Below, one piece after another: positions 27,725 through 39,212 of a DNA stretch of 64,000 bases. This DNA is from Demequina sp. NBRC 110056 (lineage in GTDB: Bacteria > Actinomycetota > Actinomycetes > Actinomycetales > Demequinaceae): positions 310,001 through 374,000 of the forward strand of contig NZ_BBRM01000002.1 of assembly GCF_002090155.1 (NCBI RefSeq). Reading direction: 5' to 3'. The position numbers and the translations under genes were made by a program. Within the stretch, counting starts at the first letter, position 1; each line of letters starts with the position of its first letter. Under the pieces are notes generated by a model. That model saw nothing but the letters and a program-made list of their open reading frames with translations, was not told the origin of the DNA and ran no database searches.

Positions 27725-28924
27725 ATGGGAGGCGACCACGCCGCAGCGATGATGCTGACAGGTCCCGAGGCTGAGGGGATCCTGTCAGCCGCGCTGGCGA
27801 CCTCGCACACGGAGCTGGAGAGCTGGAGCCTCGACGCCGTCAACGCCCGCCCGGGGGCCGAGACCTCCGCCGGCTTCGACGTCGTGGCGAGCGGCGAGCG
27901 CATGTACCTCGTGGCGAGTACCGTCAGCCTCACCGACGAGCAGCGAGCGGCGTGCAAGGCCGTGCGGCTGTCCTCGGAGGTGGGGGAGGTCCACGTGTGG
28001 CGCCACCCATCGGATCCCTACCTCCCGGGCCTCGCGGCGGCGTCCGTCCCGGACGAGCTCGCGCCGCGGCTGTCGGAGGCCACCGGGCGAGACATCGTCA
28101 TCGACTCGCTCGACATGCTCGTGCTGCGGCCCATGCGGCGTGCGGTCCTGCGCGCCCAGACGACGGCGGAGGACGGGCGCAGGACCTGGTACGTGAAGGT
28201 CGTCCGACCGGACCGCGCCGAGGCGATGCTGCGCCGGCACCAGCTCACCGAGCTCGCGCCGCTCGCGGTCGACGCCGGGGACGGGATCGTCGTGGTCCAG
28301 GAGGCGTCGGGGGTGCCGATGACTCGCGCGCTCCACCGTCCCGACGGGTCCGATGCGGCGTCGATCGACCCCCGGATGATCCTCGAGGCCATGGACAACC
28401 TTCCGCATGACGCCCTCGCGCTGACGTCCCGGCCAGCTGTCGCGGACCGCGTGGCCGAGTACGCGGCCATGGCGATCGACGAGGGGCTCGACGGACCGCG
28501 GGTCACGGCCCTGTGCTCGCGCATCGAGGCGGTGCTCGCGAGCGTCCCGACGTCGCTGCCCGTGCCGACCCATGGCGACCTCCACCCGGCGAACGTCTAC
28601 CTCGACAGCGCCAGCGACCCGAGCAGGGTGGTCGCGCTCATCGACCTCGACACCCTCGGACCCGGCCGCGCGATCGACGACTGCGCGTGCATGGTGGCGC
28701 ACCTGCTCGTGCTGCCTGAGCTCGATCCGAAGGGCTACACGCACGTCCCGCGCGAGGCTGCCCGCATCTACGAGGCCTTCGCGGCGAGGCACGACGAGCG
28801 GGAGCTGCGTGCCCGCGTGGCGGCCAACGTGCTGTCCCTCGCGGCGGGCACGGACGACTCCGCCCACGCCCAGGCGTGGCTCGACGTGGCCGAGCGCGTG
28901 GCCGAGCGCCGGCTGCTCACCTGA
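27725..28924 (+). CDS. Aminoglycoside phosphotransferase (APH)-fold protein
   Basis: 399 residues. The C-terminal half carries the kinase-like catalytic loop VPTHGDLHPANVYLD and the metal site ALIDLDTLGPGRAIDDCACM, typical of APH/choline-kinase-fold proteins. The N-terminal 130 residues show no recognised domain, and the lysine-containing strand (RRTWYVKVVRP) lies around residue 160. The substrate cannot be inferred, and many actinobacterial members are not antibiotic-resistance enzymes. The start is uncertain: ATG 27725 has no clear ribosome site, and ATG 27749 is an alternative. Confidence 0.7.
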   Translation: MGGDHAAAMMLTGPEAEGILSAALATSHTELESWSLDAVNARPGAETSAGFDVVASGERMYLVASTVSLTDEQRAACKAVRLSSEVGEVHVWRHPSDPYLPGLAAASVPDELAPRLSEATGRDIVIDSLDMLVLRPMRRAVLRAQTTAEDGRRTWYVKVVRPDRAEAMLRRHQLTELAPLAVDAGDGIVVVQEASGVPMTRALHRPDGSDAASIDPRMILEAMDNLPHDALALTSRPAVADRVAEYAAMAIDEGLDGPRVTALCSRIEAVLASVPTSLPVPTHGDLHPANVYLDSASDPSRVVALIDLDTLGPGRAIDDCACMVAHLLVLPELDPKGYTHVPREAARIYEAFAARHDERELRARVAANVLSLAAGTDDSAHAQAWLDVAERVAERRLLT

Positions 28925-29082
28925 GAGCGCATCGGCCCTCCGTCGTCCCCTCGCTGGAGTCTGGCTGAGCTCGTGCCTGAGGCCAGCGCAAGGGTTCCGC
29001 CTCGCTGGTGGAAGCCGGGGAATCGACGAGGACAGAGCACCGCGCGCGCGGCGTCGATGCGGTCGCGCCCGGCACGGGTCGG

Positions 29083-29088
29083 TAGCAT
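29083..29088 (+). promoter_or_regulatory. Possible -10 box for the thrS operon
   Basis: TAGCAT lies 59 nt upstream of the thrS GTG in a 223-bp spacer. No T-box or other riboswitch fold was recognised there. Confidence 0.35.
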
Positions 29089-29147
29089 CGTCGGGTGACC
29101 CGCGCGCGCGACGTGCGCGCTCCACCCACCACTGAAGGAGTCCACCG

Positions 29148-31138
<1,991 letters not shown>

Positions 31139-31139
<1 letters not shown>

Positions 31140-31690
31140 TGCCCGAGCAGGTCGACGGCGAGCTCATGGGCGGGGAGCCGGACGGCTTCGAGCGCCTGTG
31201 GACCCCGCACCGGATGGCGTACATCGAGGACGGCAAGGACCGCAAGACCTACGAGGGCGCGCACGACTGCCCGTTGTGCGCGAAGCTCGACATGCCCGAC
31301 CGCGACGCGCTCGTGGTCCACCGCGGCGAGACCTGCTACGTGGTGCTCAACCTGTATCCGTACAACCCGGGCCACCTCATGGTGTGCCCGTACCGTCACA
31401 TCGGCTGGTACACCGAGGCCACGGACGCGGAGCGCGACGAGATGGGCGTGCTGACCCAGCAGGCGATGCGCGTGCTGTCCGCCGTGTCGGGCACCCAGGG
31501 CTTCAACATCGGCATGAACCAGGGAGCGATCGGGGGAGCGGGCATATCCGAGCACCTCCACCAGCACGTCGTGCCGCGGTGGATGGGCGACTCGAACTTC
31601 CTGCCGATCATCGGCCGCACCAAGGCCCTGCCGGAGCTGCTCGACGACACGTGGTCGAAGGTGTCGAACGCCTGGGACGAGGTGCGCTGA
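31139..31690 (+). CDS. HIT-family (diadenosine tetraphosphate phosphorylase-like) hydrolase
   Basis: 183 residues. The histidine triad is EHLHQHVVPRW, and CPLCAKL near the N-terminus is a zinc-type cysteine pair common in actinobacterial members. LYPYNPGHLMVCPYRHI completes the fold. The family hydrolyses or phosphorolyses Ap4A and related nucleotides. The gene order thrS-HIT-pgsA is conserved in actinobacteria including mycobacteria, suggesting a link between Ap4A produced by synthetases and its removal (inference). Confidence 0.9.
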
Positions 31691-32604
31691 TGCTCGGCTG
31701 GCTGCGCCCGTTCATGGGCAAGCTGTGGGCGGCGCCCGCGAAGGGGCTGCTGCGCCTCGGCGTGCATCCGAACGCCGTGACCATCGTGGGCACCATCGGC
31801 GTCGTCTTCGGCGCGTGCTTCTTCTTCCCGCAGGGCGGGACGATGCTGTTCTGGGGCGTCATGGTCATCACGTTCTTCGTCGTGACGGACATGCTCGACG
31901 GCACCATGGCGCGCCTGTCGGGCAAGACCTCGCGGCTCGGCGCGTACCTGGACTCGACGCTCGACCGCGTGGCCGATGCGGCCATCTTCGGCGCGCTCGT
32001 GTGGACCTTCCGCGTGGACGACCCGGCCACGGCGATGGCCGCGCTGCTGTGCCTCACCTTCGGCTCGTTCGTTCCGTACGCCCGCGCGAAGGCGGAGTCG
32101 CTCGGCATCGACGCCAAGGGCGGCATCGCCGAGCGCTCGGACCGCCTCGTGATCGGGCTGACCGCCACCGGGTTCGTGGGACTGGGCCTGCCGCTGTGGG
32201 TGCTGACCGTGGTCCTCTACCTGCTCGCCGCGGCTGCCGCCTTCACCGTGGTGCAGCGCACCATGATCGTCGTGCGTGAGAACCGCAAGGACTTCGACCT
32301 CACCACCGACCACCGCCGCGACGCCGAGGACTTCGCGCACCACCCCGAGTCGCGCCCGGGGACCGCGGAGATCCCCGTCGTGGGAGGCGCCGATGCGGTC
32401 GCCGGGTCCGGGTCGGAGGCCGACGCCAGCACGGCACGCGCCGATGCGGTCGCCGGGTCCGGCTCGGAGGCCGCCCACGGCGGCACGGCACGCGCCGATG
32501 CGGTCTCCGGCTCGGGCGAGGAGGCGCGGCCGGGCGCTGGCTCTGCCGAGGTGGACGGCGCCGCCGTGCGCGCGGCGAGCGAGGACGACACGGCCACGCG
32601 ATGA
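31690..32604 (+). CDS. pgsA: Phosphatidylinositol phosphate synthase (CDP-alcohol phosphotransferase)
   Basis: 304 residues. The first 210 form a membrane enzyme with the CDP-alcohol signature DMLDGTMARLSG, then GAYLDSTLD, and about six helices. From its place before patA and pimA it is the phosphatidylinositol phosphate synthase, joining CDP-diacylglycerol with inositol phosphate. The C-terminal 90 residues are an unusual hydrophilic tail in which ADAVAGSGSEA is repeated three times. Starts overlap at both ends (TGATG with HIT, ATGA with patA) show tight coupling. Confidence 0.9.
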   Translation: MLGWLRPFMGKLWAAPAKGLLRLGVHPNAVTIVGTIGVVFGACFFFPQGGTMLFWGVMVITFFVVTDMLDGTMARLSGKTSRLGAYLDSTLDRVADAAIFGALVWTFRVDDPATAMAALLCLTFGSFVPYARAKAESLGIDAKGGIAERSDRLVIGLTATGFVGLGLPLWVLTVVLYLLAAAAAFTVVQRTMIVVRENRKDFDLTTDHRRDAEDFAHHPESRPGTAEIPVVGGADAVAGSGSEADASTARADAVAGSGSEAAHGGTARADAVSGSGEEARPGAGSAEVDGAAVRAASEDDTATR

Positions 32605-33530
32605 ATGCGCTCCTGACCGCGTGGCGTGCCTCGCGACTGCTGCCGGTGGGCGCCGTGAGGGTGCTCGCCTCGGCGGGCGCATCGTTCGCGTGGCGGCGCC
32701 CCGGCAAGGCGGTGCGCCGGCTGGAGGACAACCTTCACCGCATCACGGGGCTCGAGGACGACGCGCTGCGTGCCCTCTCGAAGGAGTCGCTGCAGTCGGT
32801 GTCGCGCTACTACGCGGAGGCTCTCACGCTCGACCGCTTCAGCACCTCCCAGGTCGACGCTCGCGTGCGCATGGAGGGCTACGAGGGCGTGAAGGACCTG
32901 CTGTCGACGACGGACCGGGGCGTGGTCGCCGTCCTGTCCCACAGCGGCAACTGGGACCTCGTCGGCGCGTACGCGTCGCCGCGGATCATCCCGGTCACGG
33001 CCGTCGCGGAGATCCTCAAGCCGCGGGAGATGTACGAGCAGTTCGTCCAGATGCGCGAGGGCGTCGGGATCCACGTCCTCGGCCACGAGGGCGGCTCGAC
33101 GTTCCGGGAGCTGATCCGCATCGCCAAGCGCGAGCGCACCCTCATCTGCCTGCTGTCGGACCGTGACCTGTCAGGCTCGGGCATCGAGGTGGAGATGTGG
33201 GGCCACGGGGTCAAGGTCGCGCCCGGCCCTGCCGCTCTTGCTCTCGCCGCCGACGTGCCGATCGTGCCCGTCTACACGCACTACGAGCGGCTCAGCGGGG
33301 AGCGACGCCGTGCGGCCGGGTCGCCGTGGGGAGTCGTGCTGCGCTTCGGCGAGGCCATCGAACCGGGCACCGTGGAGGGCGAGCGCGAGGACCGGGTCGG
33401 TCGCCTGAGCCAGCTCTGGGCGACGTGGATGGCGGACCAGATCTCGGGCCATCCCGAGGACTGGCACATGATGCAGCGCTTCGGATGGGTGTCGGAGGAC
33501 GCTCGGGCGTCGGCGGGCGGGAGCTCATGA
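32601..33530 (+). CDS. patA: Phosphatidylinositol mannoside acyltransferase
   Basis: 309-residue member of the HtrB/LpxL lysophospholipid acyltransferase family. The catalytic H-x4-D is in VLSHSGNWDLVGAYA. The family motif CLLSDRDLSGSGIEV and the EDWHMMQRFG end also fit. Placed between the PIP synthase and pimA, as in mycobacteria where the homologue acylates the mannose of PIM. It acts at the inner face of the membrane. Confidence 0.88.
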   Translation: MNALLTAWRASRLLPVGAVRVLASAGASFAWRRPGKAVRRLEDNLHRITGLEDDALRALSKESLQSVSRYYAEALTLDRFSTSQVDARVRMEGYEGVKDLLSTTDRGVVAVLSHSGNWDLVGAYASPRIIPVTAVAEILKPREMYEQFVQMREGVGIHVLGHEGGSTFRELIRIAKRERTLICLLSDRDLSGSGIEVEMWGHGVKVAPGPAALALAADVPIVPVYTHYERLSGERRRAAGSPWGVVLRFGEAIEPGTVEGEREDRVGRLSQLWATWMADQISGHPEDWHMMQRFGWVSEDARASAGGSS

Positions 33531-34678
33531 GGGTCGGCATCGTCTGCCCCTATTCGCTCGACCGGCCGGGCGGCGTCCAGCTCCATGTGATGGACCTGGC
33601 GGAGGCCCTGCAGTCTCGCGGTCACGAGGTCTCCGTGCTCGCGCCGGCGGCGCCCGCGACCGAGGTGCCGGACTACGTCACCACCGCGGGCCGCTCGATC
33701 CCGGTGCGCTACAACGGCTCGATCGCGCGCATCAAGTTCGGGATGGTCGCCGCGATGCGTGTGCGCAAGTGGCTGCGCGAAGGGGACTTCGACGTCGTGC
33801 ACCTGCACGAGCCGGGAACGATGTCGCTGTCGGTCATCGCCATGTGGGCGCGGCTCGGTCCCACCGTCGCGACGTTCCACACCTCGAACGAGCACTCGCG
33901 CATCATGCGCAACGCGAAGCCCTTCATCAAGCCGGGCTACGAGGAGCTCGACGCGCGCATCGCCGTGTCGCCTTCTGCGGACCGCACCATCAAGCGCCAC
34001 CTGCGCGTCGCCGCGACGCACATCATCCCCAACGGCGTCGACACGACGACCTTCGTCGAGGCCGAGCCCGTCGACGAGTGGCGGGGCACCAAGCACGTCC
34101 CGACCGTCGGGATCCTCGGGCGCATGGACGAGCCGCGCAAGGGCCTGGACGAGTTCCTGGGCGCGATCCCGTACGTGCGCCGGCAGCACCCCCGCGCGCG
34201 CTTCCTCGTCGCCGGACGGTTCTCCGACCGAATCGCCGCGAAGGCGGCGCGGGCCGGCGCCGAGGTGGTGGGCGAGCTCGACGAGGGGATGAAGGCGCGC
34301 TTCATGAGCTCGGTCGACGTGTACTGCGCGCCCAACCTCGGCGGCGAGAGCTTCGGCATCGTGCTGGTCGAGGCGATGGCGTCGGGCGCCGCGGTGGTCG
34401 CGAGCAGCCTCACGGCGTTCCGCGACGTGGCCACCGACTCGGACGGCGAGATGTGCGTCGCCCTCCACACCGTGGGCGACTCGGTCGAGCTGGCCGCTCG
34501 CGTCTCGACGCTGATCGACGACCCGCGCGCGCGCCGCGAGCTGGCCGCGCGAGGGCAGCGCCGCGCTGGCACCTTTGACTGGCGCCAGGTCGCTCCTCGC
34601 ATCGAGGAGACCTACCGCGACGCGATTAGACTGGACGCAGAATTCCACCCCCATCCCGCAAAGGACACCCCCGCATGA
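33527..34678 (+). CDS. pimA: Phosphatidylinositol alpha-mannosyltransferase
   Basis: 383-residue GT4 glycosyltransferase that adds the first mannose to phosphatidylinositol from GDP-mannose. The N-terminus [21 protein letters not shown] is near-diagnostic for Pim[17 protein letters not shown], the start of the donor domain ([17 protein letters not shown]) and the E-x7-E motif in [11 protein letters not shown] are complete. It starts within the patA stop (ATGA) and overlaps pdxS likewise. Confidence 0.93.
   Translation: MRVGIVCPYSLDRPGGVQLHVMDLAEALQSRGHEVSVLAPAAPATEVPDYVTTAGRSIPVRYNGSIARIKFGMVAAMRVRKWLREGDFDVVHLHEPGTMSLSVIAMWARLGPTVATFHTSNEHSRIMRNAKPFIKPGYEELDARIAVSPSADRTIKRHLRVAATHIIPNGVDTTTFVEAEPVDEWRGTKHVPTVGILGRMDEPRKGLDEFLGAIPYVRRQHPRARFLVAGRFSDRIAAKAARAGAEVVGELDEGMKARFMSSVDVYCAPNLGGESFGIVLVEAMASGAAVVASSLTAFRDVATDSDGEMCVALHTVGDSVELAARVSTLIDDPRARRELAARGQRRAGTFDWRQVAPRIEETYRDAIRLDAEFHPHPAKDTPA
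34627..34632 (+). promoter_or_regulatory. Candidate internal -10 box for pdxS
   Basis: TAGACTGGAC inside the pimA 3' end, 48 nt before pdxS. The same decamer core, TAGACTGG followed by A or T and C, lies upstream of yebC (37513) and rel (44000). Confidence 0.35.
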
Positions 34679-35583
34679 GCGACACCCCTGAGAGCACCAC
34701 CCCGCAGGTCGGCACCGACCTCGTCAAGCGCGGCATGGCCGAGATGCTCAAGGGCGGCGTGATCATGGACGTGGTCACCCCCGAGCAAGCGAAGATCGCC
34801 GAGGACGCCGGCGCGGTCGCGGTCATGGCGCTCGAGCGTGTGCCCGCGGACATCCGGGCGCAGGGCGGCGTGTCGCGCATGAGCGACCCGGACATGATCC
34901 AGGGCATCATCGAGGCCGTCTCCATCCCCGTGATGGCGAAGGCCCGCATCGGCCACTTCGTCGAGGCGCAGGTCCTCGAGAGCCTCGGCGTGGACTACAT
35001 CGACGAGTCCGAGGTCCTCACGCCCGCCGACTACGCCCACCACATCGACAAGTGGAAGTTCACCGTTCCCTTCGTGTGCGGCGCGACCAACCTGGGCGAG
35101 GCGCTGCGCCGCATCTCCGAGGGCGCGGCCATGATCCGTTCCAAGGGCGAGGCCGGCACCGGCGACGTGTCGAACGCCACGACCCACATGCGCACGCTGC
35201 GCTCTGAGATCGCGCGCCTGACCTCGCTGCCCAAGGACGAGCTGTACGTGGCCGCCAAGGACCTCCAGGCGCCCCTGCCCCTGGTCCAGGAGGTCGCCGC
35301 GACCGGCAAGCTCCCCGTCGTGACGTTCACCGCCGGCGGCATCGCGACGCCTGCTGACGCCGCGATGATGATGCAGCTGGGTGCCGAGGGCGTGTTCGTC
35401 GGCTCCGGCATCTTCAAGTCGGGCGACCCGGCGGCGCGCGCCGCTGCGATCGTCAAGGCCACGACCTTCTACGACGACCCGAGCGTCATCGCCGAGGTCT
35501 CGCGCGGACTCGGTGAGGCGATGGTGGGCATCAACGTCGACGAGGTCCCCGAGCCGCACCGCCTCGCCGAGCGTGGCTGGTAG
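34675..35583 (+). CDS. pdxS: Pyridoxal 5'-phosphate synthase subunit PdxS
   Basis: 302 residues, the TIM-barrel synthase that builds PLP from ribose 5-phosphate, glyceraldehyde 3-phosphate and ammonia supplied by Pdx[22 protein letters not shown], the lysine regions [16 protein letters not shown] and [21 protein letters not shown], and [20 protein letters not shown] are all conserved. It is separated from pdxT by a Nudix gene. A strong inverted repeat follows the stop. Confidence 0.97.
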   Translation: MSDTPESTTPQVGTDLVKRGMAEMLKGGVIMDVVTPEQAKIAEDAGAVAVMALERVPADIRAQGGVSRMSDPDMIQGIIEAVSIPVMAKARIGHFVEAQVLESLGVDYIDESEVLTPADYAHHIDKWKFTVPFVCGATNLGEALRRISEGAAMIRSKGEAGTGDVSNATTHMRTLRSEIARLTSLPKDELYVAAKDLQAPLPLVQEVAATGKLPVVTFTAGGIATPADAAMMMQLGAEGVFVGSGIFKSGDPAARAAAIVKATTFYDDPSVIAEVSRGLGEAMVGINVDEVPEPHRLAERGW

Positions 35584-35605
35584 CCCAGCCACCCCTGACG
35601 ACGGA

Positions 35606-35640
35606 ACGGCCGATGCGCGGGTGACCACCGCATCGGCCGT
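35606..35640 (+). terminator. Inverted repeat just after pdxS
   Basis: Perfect 11-bp arms ACGGCCGATGC and GCATCGGCCGT with a 13-nt loop, 23 nt after the pdxS stop. It could terminate or attenuate transcription or stabilise the pdxS message 3' end. It overlaps the probable start of the Nudix gene, with GTG 35621 in the loop. Confidence 0.55.
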
Positions 35641-36226
35641 CACCGACTCGTCCCTCGACGAGCGTCGCCCGGCCCCGCCCGCTTCGGCGCCTGCTGAGGG
35701 CGCCCCCGCGCTCGACGGGCGCGAGGTTCCCGAAGTCCTGCCGATCGCCCGAGAGGGCGCCCGGGTCCTCGTGGTCGACGCACAGGCACGGATGCTCGTC
35801 CTGCGCGGGCACGACCCCCATCAGACCGAGCGGTCGTGGTGGTTCACGCCGGGTGGAGGCATCGAGGCGGGGGAGAGCGCACGCGAGGCCGCCGTGCGCG
35901 AGCTCGCGGAGGAGACCGGTATCCGGTGTGCCCCCGAGGACCTCGTGGGGCCGGTGTGGGAGCGCACCGCGCTGTTCGACTTCATGAGCCGGCCCTACGT
36001 GCAGCACGAGGTGCTGTTCGTGCTCCGCGTGGAGGACGACGAGGTGTCGAGCGACGTGCGATGGACCTCCACGGAGGAGGAGACCATCGACGAGGTGACG
36101 TGGCTCACGCACGCGCAGCTCGCCGGCGCGGACATCGAGGTGTTCCCGGCGGAACTGCGCGGGGACTGGCAGACGTTCCTGAGGTGGGACGGACGAACGA
36201 TCGACCTGGGAGAGGCGAACGAGTGA
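35621..36226 (+). CDS. Nudix hydrolase
   Basis: 201 residues. The Nudix box is complete: GGIEAGESAREAAV followed by RELAEETGI. A disordered Ala/Pro-rich N-terminus of about 45 residues precedes the domain (REGARVLVVDAQARML). Substrates of the family are nucleoside diphosphates linked to other groups; nothing here identifies which. The start is uncertain: GTG 35621 sits in the loop of a hairpin, while GTG 35573 would overlap pdxS by 11 bases. Neither has a good ribosome site. The stop overlaps the pdxT start (GTGA). Confidence 0.85.
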   Translation: MTTASAVTDSSLDERRPAPPASAPAEGAPALDGREVPEVLPIAREGARVLVVDAQARMLVLRGHDPHQTERSWWFTPGGGIEAGESAREAAVRELAEETGIRCAPEDLVGPVWERTALFDFMSRPYVQHEVLFVLRVEDDEVSSDVRWTSTEEETIDEVTWLTHAQLAGADIEVFPAELRGDWQTFLRWDGRTIDLGEANE

Positions 36227-36807
36227 CGACGGTTGGAGTGCTGGCGCTGCAGGGTGACGTGCGGGAGCACGCCGCCGCGATCACGCGCCTGGGGGCCGGG
36301 GTGACGCTCGTCAGGCGCCCGAGCGAGCTGGACGCGGTCGACGCGATCATCCTGCCAGGCGGGGAGTCGACCACGATCGACAAGCTCCTGCGCGCGTTCG
36401 AGCTGCGCCAGCCGCTGATCGACCGGATCGATGCGGGGCTGCCGGTGCTGGGCTCGTGTGCCGGGATGATCCTGCTCGCGACGGATCTCATCGACGGGAT
36501 TGAAGGACAGCAGACGCTCGAGGCGATCCCCATGACGGTGCGTCGCAACGCGTTCGGCCGCCAGGTCGACTCGGCGGAGGCCTCGCTCACCTGGCTGCCG
36601 GACGGCTCGCCCATGAGCGCGACGTTCATCCGCGCCCCGTGGGTCGAGTCCTATGGTGCGGAAGTCGAGGTGCTCGCGACCGCCGTGGACGCCGAGGGCG
36701 CCGAGCACGCGGTCGCCGTGCAGCACGGTGCCCGGCTCGCCACCGCCTTCCACCCGGAGATCTCCGACGAGCTGCGCGTGCATCGGCGACTGCTCGACCT
36801 GACCTGA
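36223..36807 (+). CDS. pdxT: Pyridoxal 5'-phosphate synthase glutaminase PdxT
   Basis: 194-residue class I glutamine amidotransferase that feeds ammonia to PdxS. MTTVGVLALQGDVREHAAAI, the nucleophile Cys in VLGSCAGMILLA, ILPGGESTTI and the His/Glu pair in TAFHPEIS are all present. GTG 36223 overlaps the Nudix stop. In mycobacteria, too, pdxS and pdxT are separated by another gene. Confidence 0.96.
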   Translation: MTTVGVLALQGDVREHAAAITRLGAGVTLVRRPSELDAVDAIILPGGESTTIDKLLRAFELRQPLIDRIDAGLPVLGSCAGMILLATDLIDGIEGQQTLEAIPMTVRRNAFGRQVDSAEASLTWLPDGSPMSATFIRAPWVESYGAEVEVLATAVDAEGAEHAVAVQHGARLATAFHPEISDELRVHRRLLDLT

Positions 36808-36911
36808 CGCGACCTGGCCTGCGCACGCGCGAGGCCGCACACTGAACACGACACCAGAGAGTCGACGAGACCACCGAGTCGACGACACCACAGACAGAGG
36901 AGGCGAGGCGG

Positions 36912-37469
36912 ATGGCGAGCATGGGACGCCGATCCGAGCGCCGCGCGGCGGCTCAGTCGCCGGCACCCCTGCTCATCCTCGCCGCGTGGGACCGCGAGGT
37001 CGCCGCGTTCTGGGAGGTGGCGTCGCGAGAGGAGCCCGACGCGGTGCTCGACGGTGCGCGCGCCCTCGCGGCCCAGCGTCCCGCGGGCGACGCGCCCGCC
37101 CTGTTCGAGCTGGCCTCCGCGCACGACTACGTGGGCGACGAGCTCGCCGCCGTGCCGCTGTACGAGCAGGCGCTCGACGCCGGGCTGAGCGGCCGAAGGC
37201 GCGACGAGGCCGTGATCCAGCTCGCGAGCTCGCTGCGCAACGTCGGACGGCCCGCCGATGCGCTGGCGCTGCTGGACTCGGTGGCGCCCGGCGCGGGAGA
37301 CGAGCTCGGAGAGGACCTCGCACCGGCAGGTCAGGCCTTCCGAGCGCTGGTCCTGCGCGACCTCGGACGCGGGGACGAGGCGGTGACGGTCGCGCTCACG
37401 ACGCTCGCCCCCACGCTTGCCCAATACGGCGGCGCCGTGGCTCGCTATGCCGCCGGCAGCGACCAGTAG
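36912..37469 (+). CDS. Tetratricopeptide-repeat protein
   Basis: 185 residues, all helical, matching small actinobacterial TPR proteins. Visible repeats are ALFELASAHDYVGDELAAVP then LYEQALDAGL, and AVIQLASSLRNVGRPADALAL then DSVAP. It has no signal or membrane segment. A protein-interaction role is likely but the partner is unknown. GAGGAGGCGAGG lies before ATG 36912; the ATG at 36921 is an alternative. Confidence 0.78.
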   Translation: MASMGRRSERRAAAQSPAPLLILAAWDREVAAFWEVASREEPDAVLDGARALAAQRPAGDAPALFELASAHDYVGDELAAVPLYEQALDAGLSGRRRDEAVIQLASSLRNVGRPADALALLDSVAPGAGDELGEDLAPAGQAFRALVLRDLGRGDEAVTVALTTLAPTLAQYGGAVARYAAGSDQ

Positions 37470-37512
37470 CGCGCCGTGCGTCGCGGGCGCGAGGCGGTGT
37501 GCCGCGCCTGAG

Positions 37513-37518
37513 TAGACT
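37513..37518 (+). promoter_or_regulatory. Candidate -10 box for yebC
   Basis: TAGACT within TAGACTGGAC, 39 nt upstream of the yebC GTG. It shares the extended sequence with sites before pdxS and rel. Confidence 0.4.
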
Positions 37519-37557
37519 GGACGGCAGTCTCAGTCGTCTGTCGAAGAGGGAGCACAC

Positions 37558-38316
37558 GTGTCCGGTCACTCCAAGTGGGCCACCACCAAGCACAAGAAGG
37601 CGGTCATCGACGCCAAGCGAGGCAAGCTCTTCGCCAAGCTCATCAAGAACATCGAGGTCGCCGCGCGTACCGGCGGTGGCGACCCGGCCGGCAACCCCAC
37701 GCTGTTCGACGCGATCCAGAAGGCCAAGAAGTCCTCGGTGCCGAACGACAACATCGACCGCGCCGTCAAGCGCGGCTCCGGCGAGGATGCCGGCGGCGCG
37801 CAGTACGAGACGATCATGTACGAGGGCTACGGGCCTAACGGCGTCGCGATGCTCATCGAGTGCCTCACCGACAACCGCAACCGCGCCGCGATGGAGGTCC
37901 GCACCGCGCTGACGCGCAACAACGGCACGCTCGCGGATCCGGGTTCGGTCGCCTACCTGTTCTCGCGCAAGGGCCAGGTCGTCGTCTCGAAGGAGTCCGG
38001 CGCGACGGAGGACGACCTCATGGAGGCGACCCTCGAGGCGGGCGCGGAGGAGATCGAGGACGCCGGCGAGGTGTTCGAGATCACGTCCGAGGCGACCGAC
38101 GTTGTCGCGGTGCGCACCGCGCTGCAGGACGCTGGCATCGACTACGAGTCGGCCGAGGCGGCGTGGGTGCCGTCGATGAAGGTCGATCTCGACGTGGAGG
38201 GCGCGCGCAAGATGCTGCGCCTCATCGACGCCCTCGAGGACTGCGACGACGTCCAGAACGTCTTCGCGAACATGGACGCGTCGGACGAGGTGCTCGAGGC
38301 CGCCTCGGCCGAGTAG
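37558..38316 (+). CDS. yebC: YebC/TACO1-family protein
   Basis: 252 residues. The N-terminus [21 protein letters not shown] is the hallmark of the family, followed by [21 protein letters not shown]. Members act as transcription regulators or, as shown for some, as ribosome-associated factors that help translate proline-rich stretches. This is relevant in a window with several Pro-rich exported proteins (inference). It lies just upstream of ruvC, as in most bacteria. GTG start. Confidence 0.93.
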   Translation: MSGHSKWATTKHKKAVIDAKRGKLFAKLIKNIEVAARTGGGDPAGNPTLFDAIQKAKKSSVPNDNIDRAVKRGSGEDAGGAQYETIMYEGYGPNGVAMLIECLTDNRNRAAMEVRTALTRNNGTLADPGSVAYLFSRKGQVVVSKESGATEDDLMEATLEAGAEEIEDAGEVFEITSEATDVVAVRTALQDAGIDYESAEAAWVPSMKVDLDVEGARKMLRLIDALEDCDDVQNVFANMDASDEVLEAASAE

Positions 38317-38328
38317 CGCGAGGCCCGC

Positions 38329-38883
38329 GTGAGGATCCTGGGCGTCGACCCTGGCCTGACGCGCTGCGGACTCGGTGTCATCGACGCCGCTGGCGCTCGC
38401 AAGGTCGCACTCGTCCACGTCGAGGCTGCCACGTCCGCGGCGGGGGACCCGACGCCGGCGCGCATCGCCCGCCTGGCGGCCGCGGTCGATGCCGTCCTCG
38501 ACGAGCACCGGCCCGATGCCGTCGCGCTCGAGCGGGTGTTCGCGCAGCACAACGTGCGGACCGTCATGGGCACGGCGCAGATCTCGGGAGTGGTGATGCT
38601 CGCGGCCGAGCGTCGCGGTCTGCCCGTGGCGCTGTACACCCCGTCGGAGGTGAAGGCCGCCGTCACAGGGGACGGCCGCGCCGCGAAGCCGCAGGTGGGG
38701 TTCATGGTCGCGCGCATCCTCGGCCTTGCGGAGCCGCCGCGACCGGCCGACGCCGCGGACGCTCTCGCCATCGCGATCGCGCACGCCTGGCGCGGCGGAG
38801 CAGCACCGTCGGGCTCCGGCGCGTCCACGGACGCGCAGCGGCGCTGGGCCGAGGCCGAGCGCGCCGCGCGTCGGCGCGGCTGA
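38329..38883 (+). CDS. ruvC: Crossover junction endodeoxyribonuclease RuvC
   Basis: 184 residues of Holliday-junction resolvase. Catalytic acidic residues are Asp7 (ILGVDPGLTRCG), Glu68 (VALERVFAQHN), and Asp141/Asp144 (ADAADALAIAIAH). The last 30 residues are an Ala/Arg-rich extension. GTG start 12 bp after yebC, so probably co-transcribed. Unusually, ruvA does not follow directly but after a 341-bp spacer. Confidence 0.95.
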   Translation: MRILGVDPGLTRCGLGVIDAAGARKVALVHVEAATSAAGDPTPARIARLAAAVDAVLDEHRPDAVALERVFAQHNVRTVMGTAQISGVVMLAAERRGLPVALYTPSEVKAAVTGDGRAAKPQVGFMVARILGLAEPPRPADAADALAIAIAHAWRGGAAPSGSGASTDAQRRWAEAERAARRRG

Positions 38884-39196
38884 GATATGGGTGCGCACGT
38901 CGACGGCCTCGTCTGGCGGTGGCGAGGTTCCACGTGTGCTGCAGTGCTCGCCGGGCCGTGACGAGTTCGAGGTGCGCGGCGGTGCTCGGCGCGCGGCGAT
39001 GAGCCTCTCCGCGCCCTGAGGCGTTCGTGTGTCGGTGCCGAGGTCGAGGTCCGCTCCCTCCCGCGGCTGAGCGTGCGCTCCGACATGCTCGCGGTTCAGC
39101 GGGCAGGCTGGCAGGCCCGTGGCGCGGCGTGCACCAACGGGTCGCGCGCATCGGCGCGTCGGGAGGCTCGAGACCTCCGGGCGTCCCGTACGGTGT
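38884..39196. other. Non-coding spacer between ruvC and ruvA
   Basis: 313 bases without a convincing gene on either strand. It holds imperfect GC-rich repeats: on the minus strand CACCTCGAACTCGTCACGGC and CACGTGGAACCTCGCCACCG are diverged copies about 35 bp apart. A copy of the CGCATCGG octamer is near 39150. Its right end leads into a LexA site. It could be the trace of a deletion or insertion in a normally compact ruvCAB operon. Confidence 0.5.
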
Positions 39197-39212
39197 TCGT
39201 ACACATGTTCGA
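39197..39212 (+). promoter_or_regulatory. LexA (SOS) box upstream of ruvA
   Basis: TCGTACACATGTTCGA differs by one base from the actinobacterial/Bacillus-type SOS consensus TCGAAC-N4-GTTCGA. It ends 12 nt before the ruvA GTG, so bound LexA would block transcription of ruvAB. It supports DNA-damage control of ruvAB separately from ruvC. Confidence 0.72.

Noticed and set aside
28925..29147. T-box or other riboswitch upstream of thrS
   Set aside because: No T-box sequence or specifier-stem pattern is visible in the spacer.
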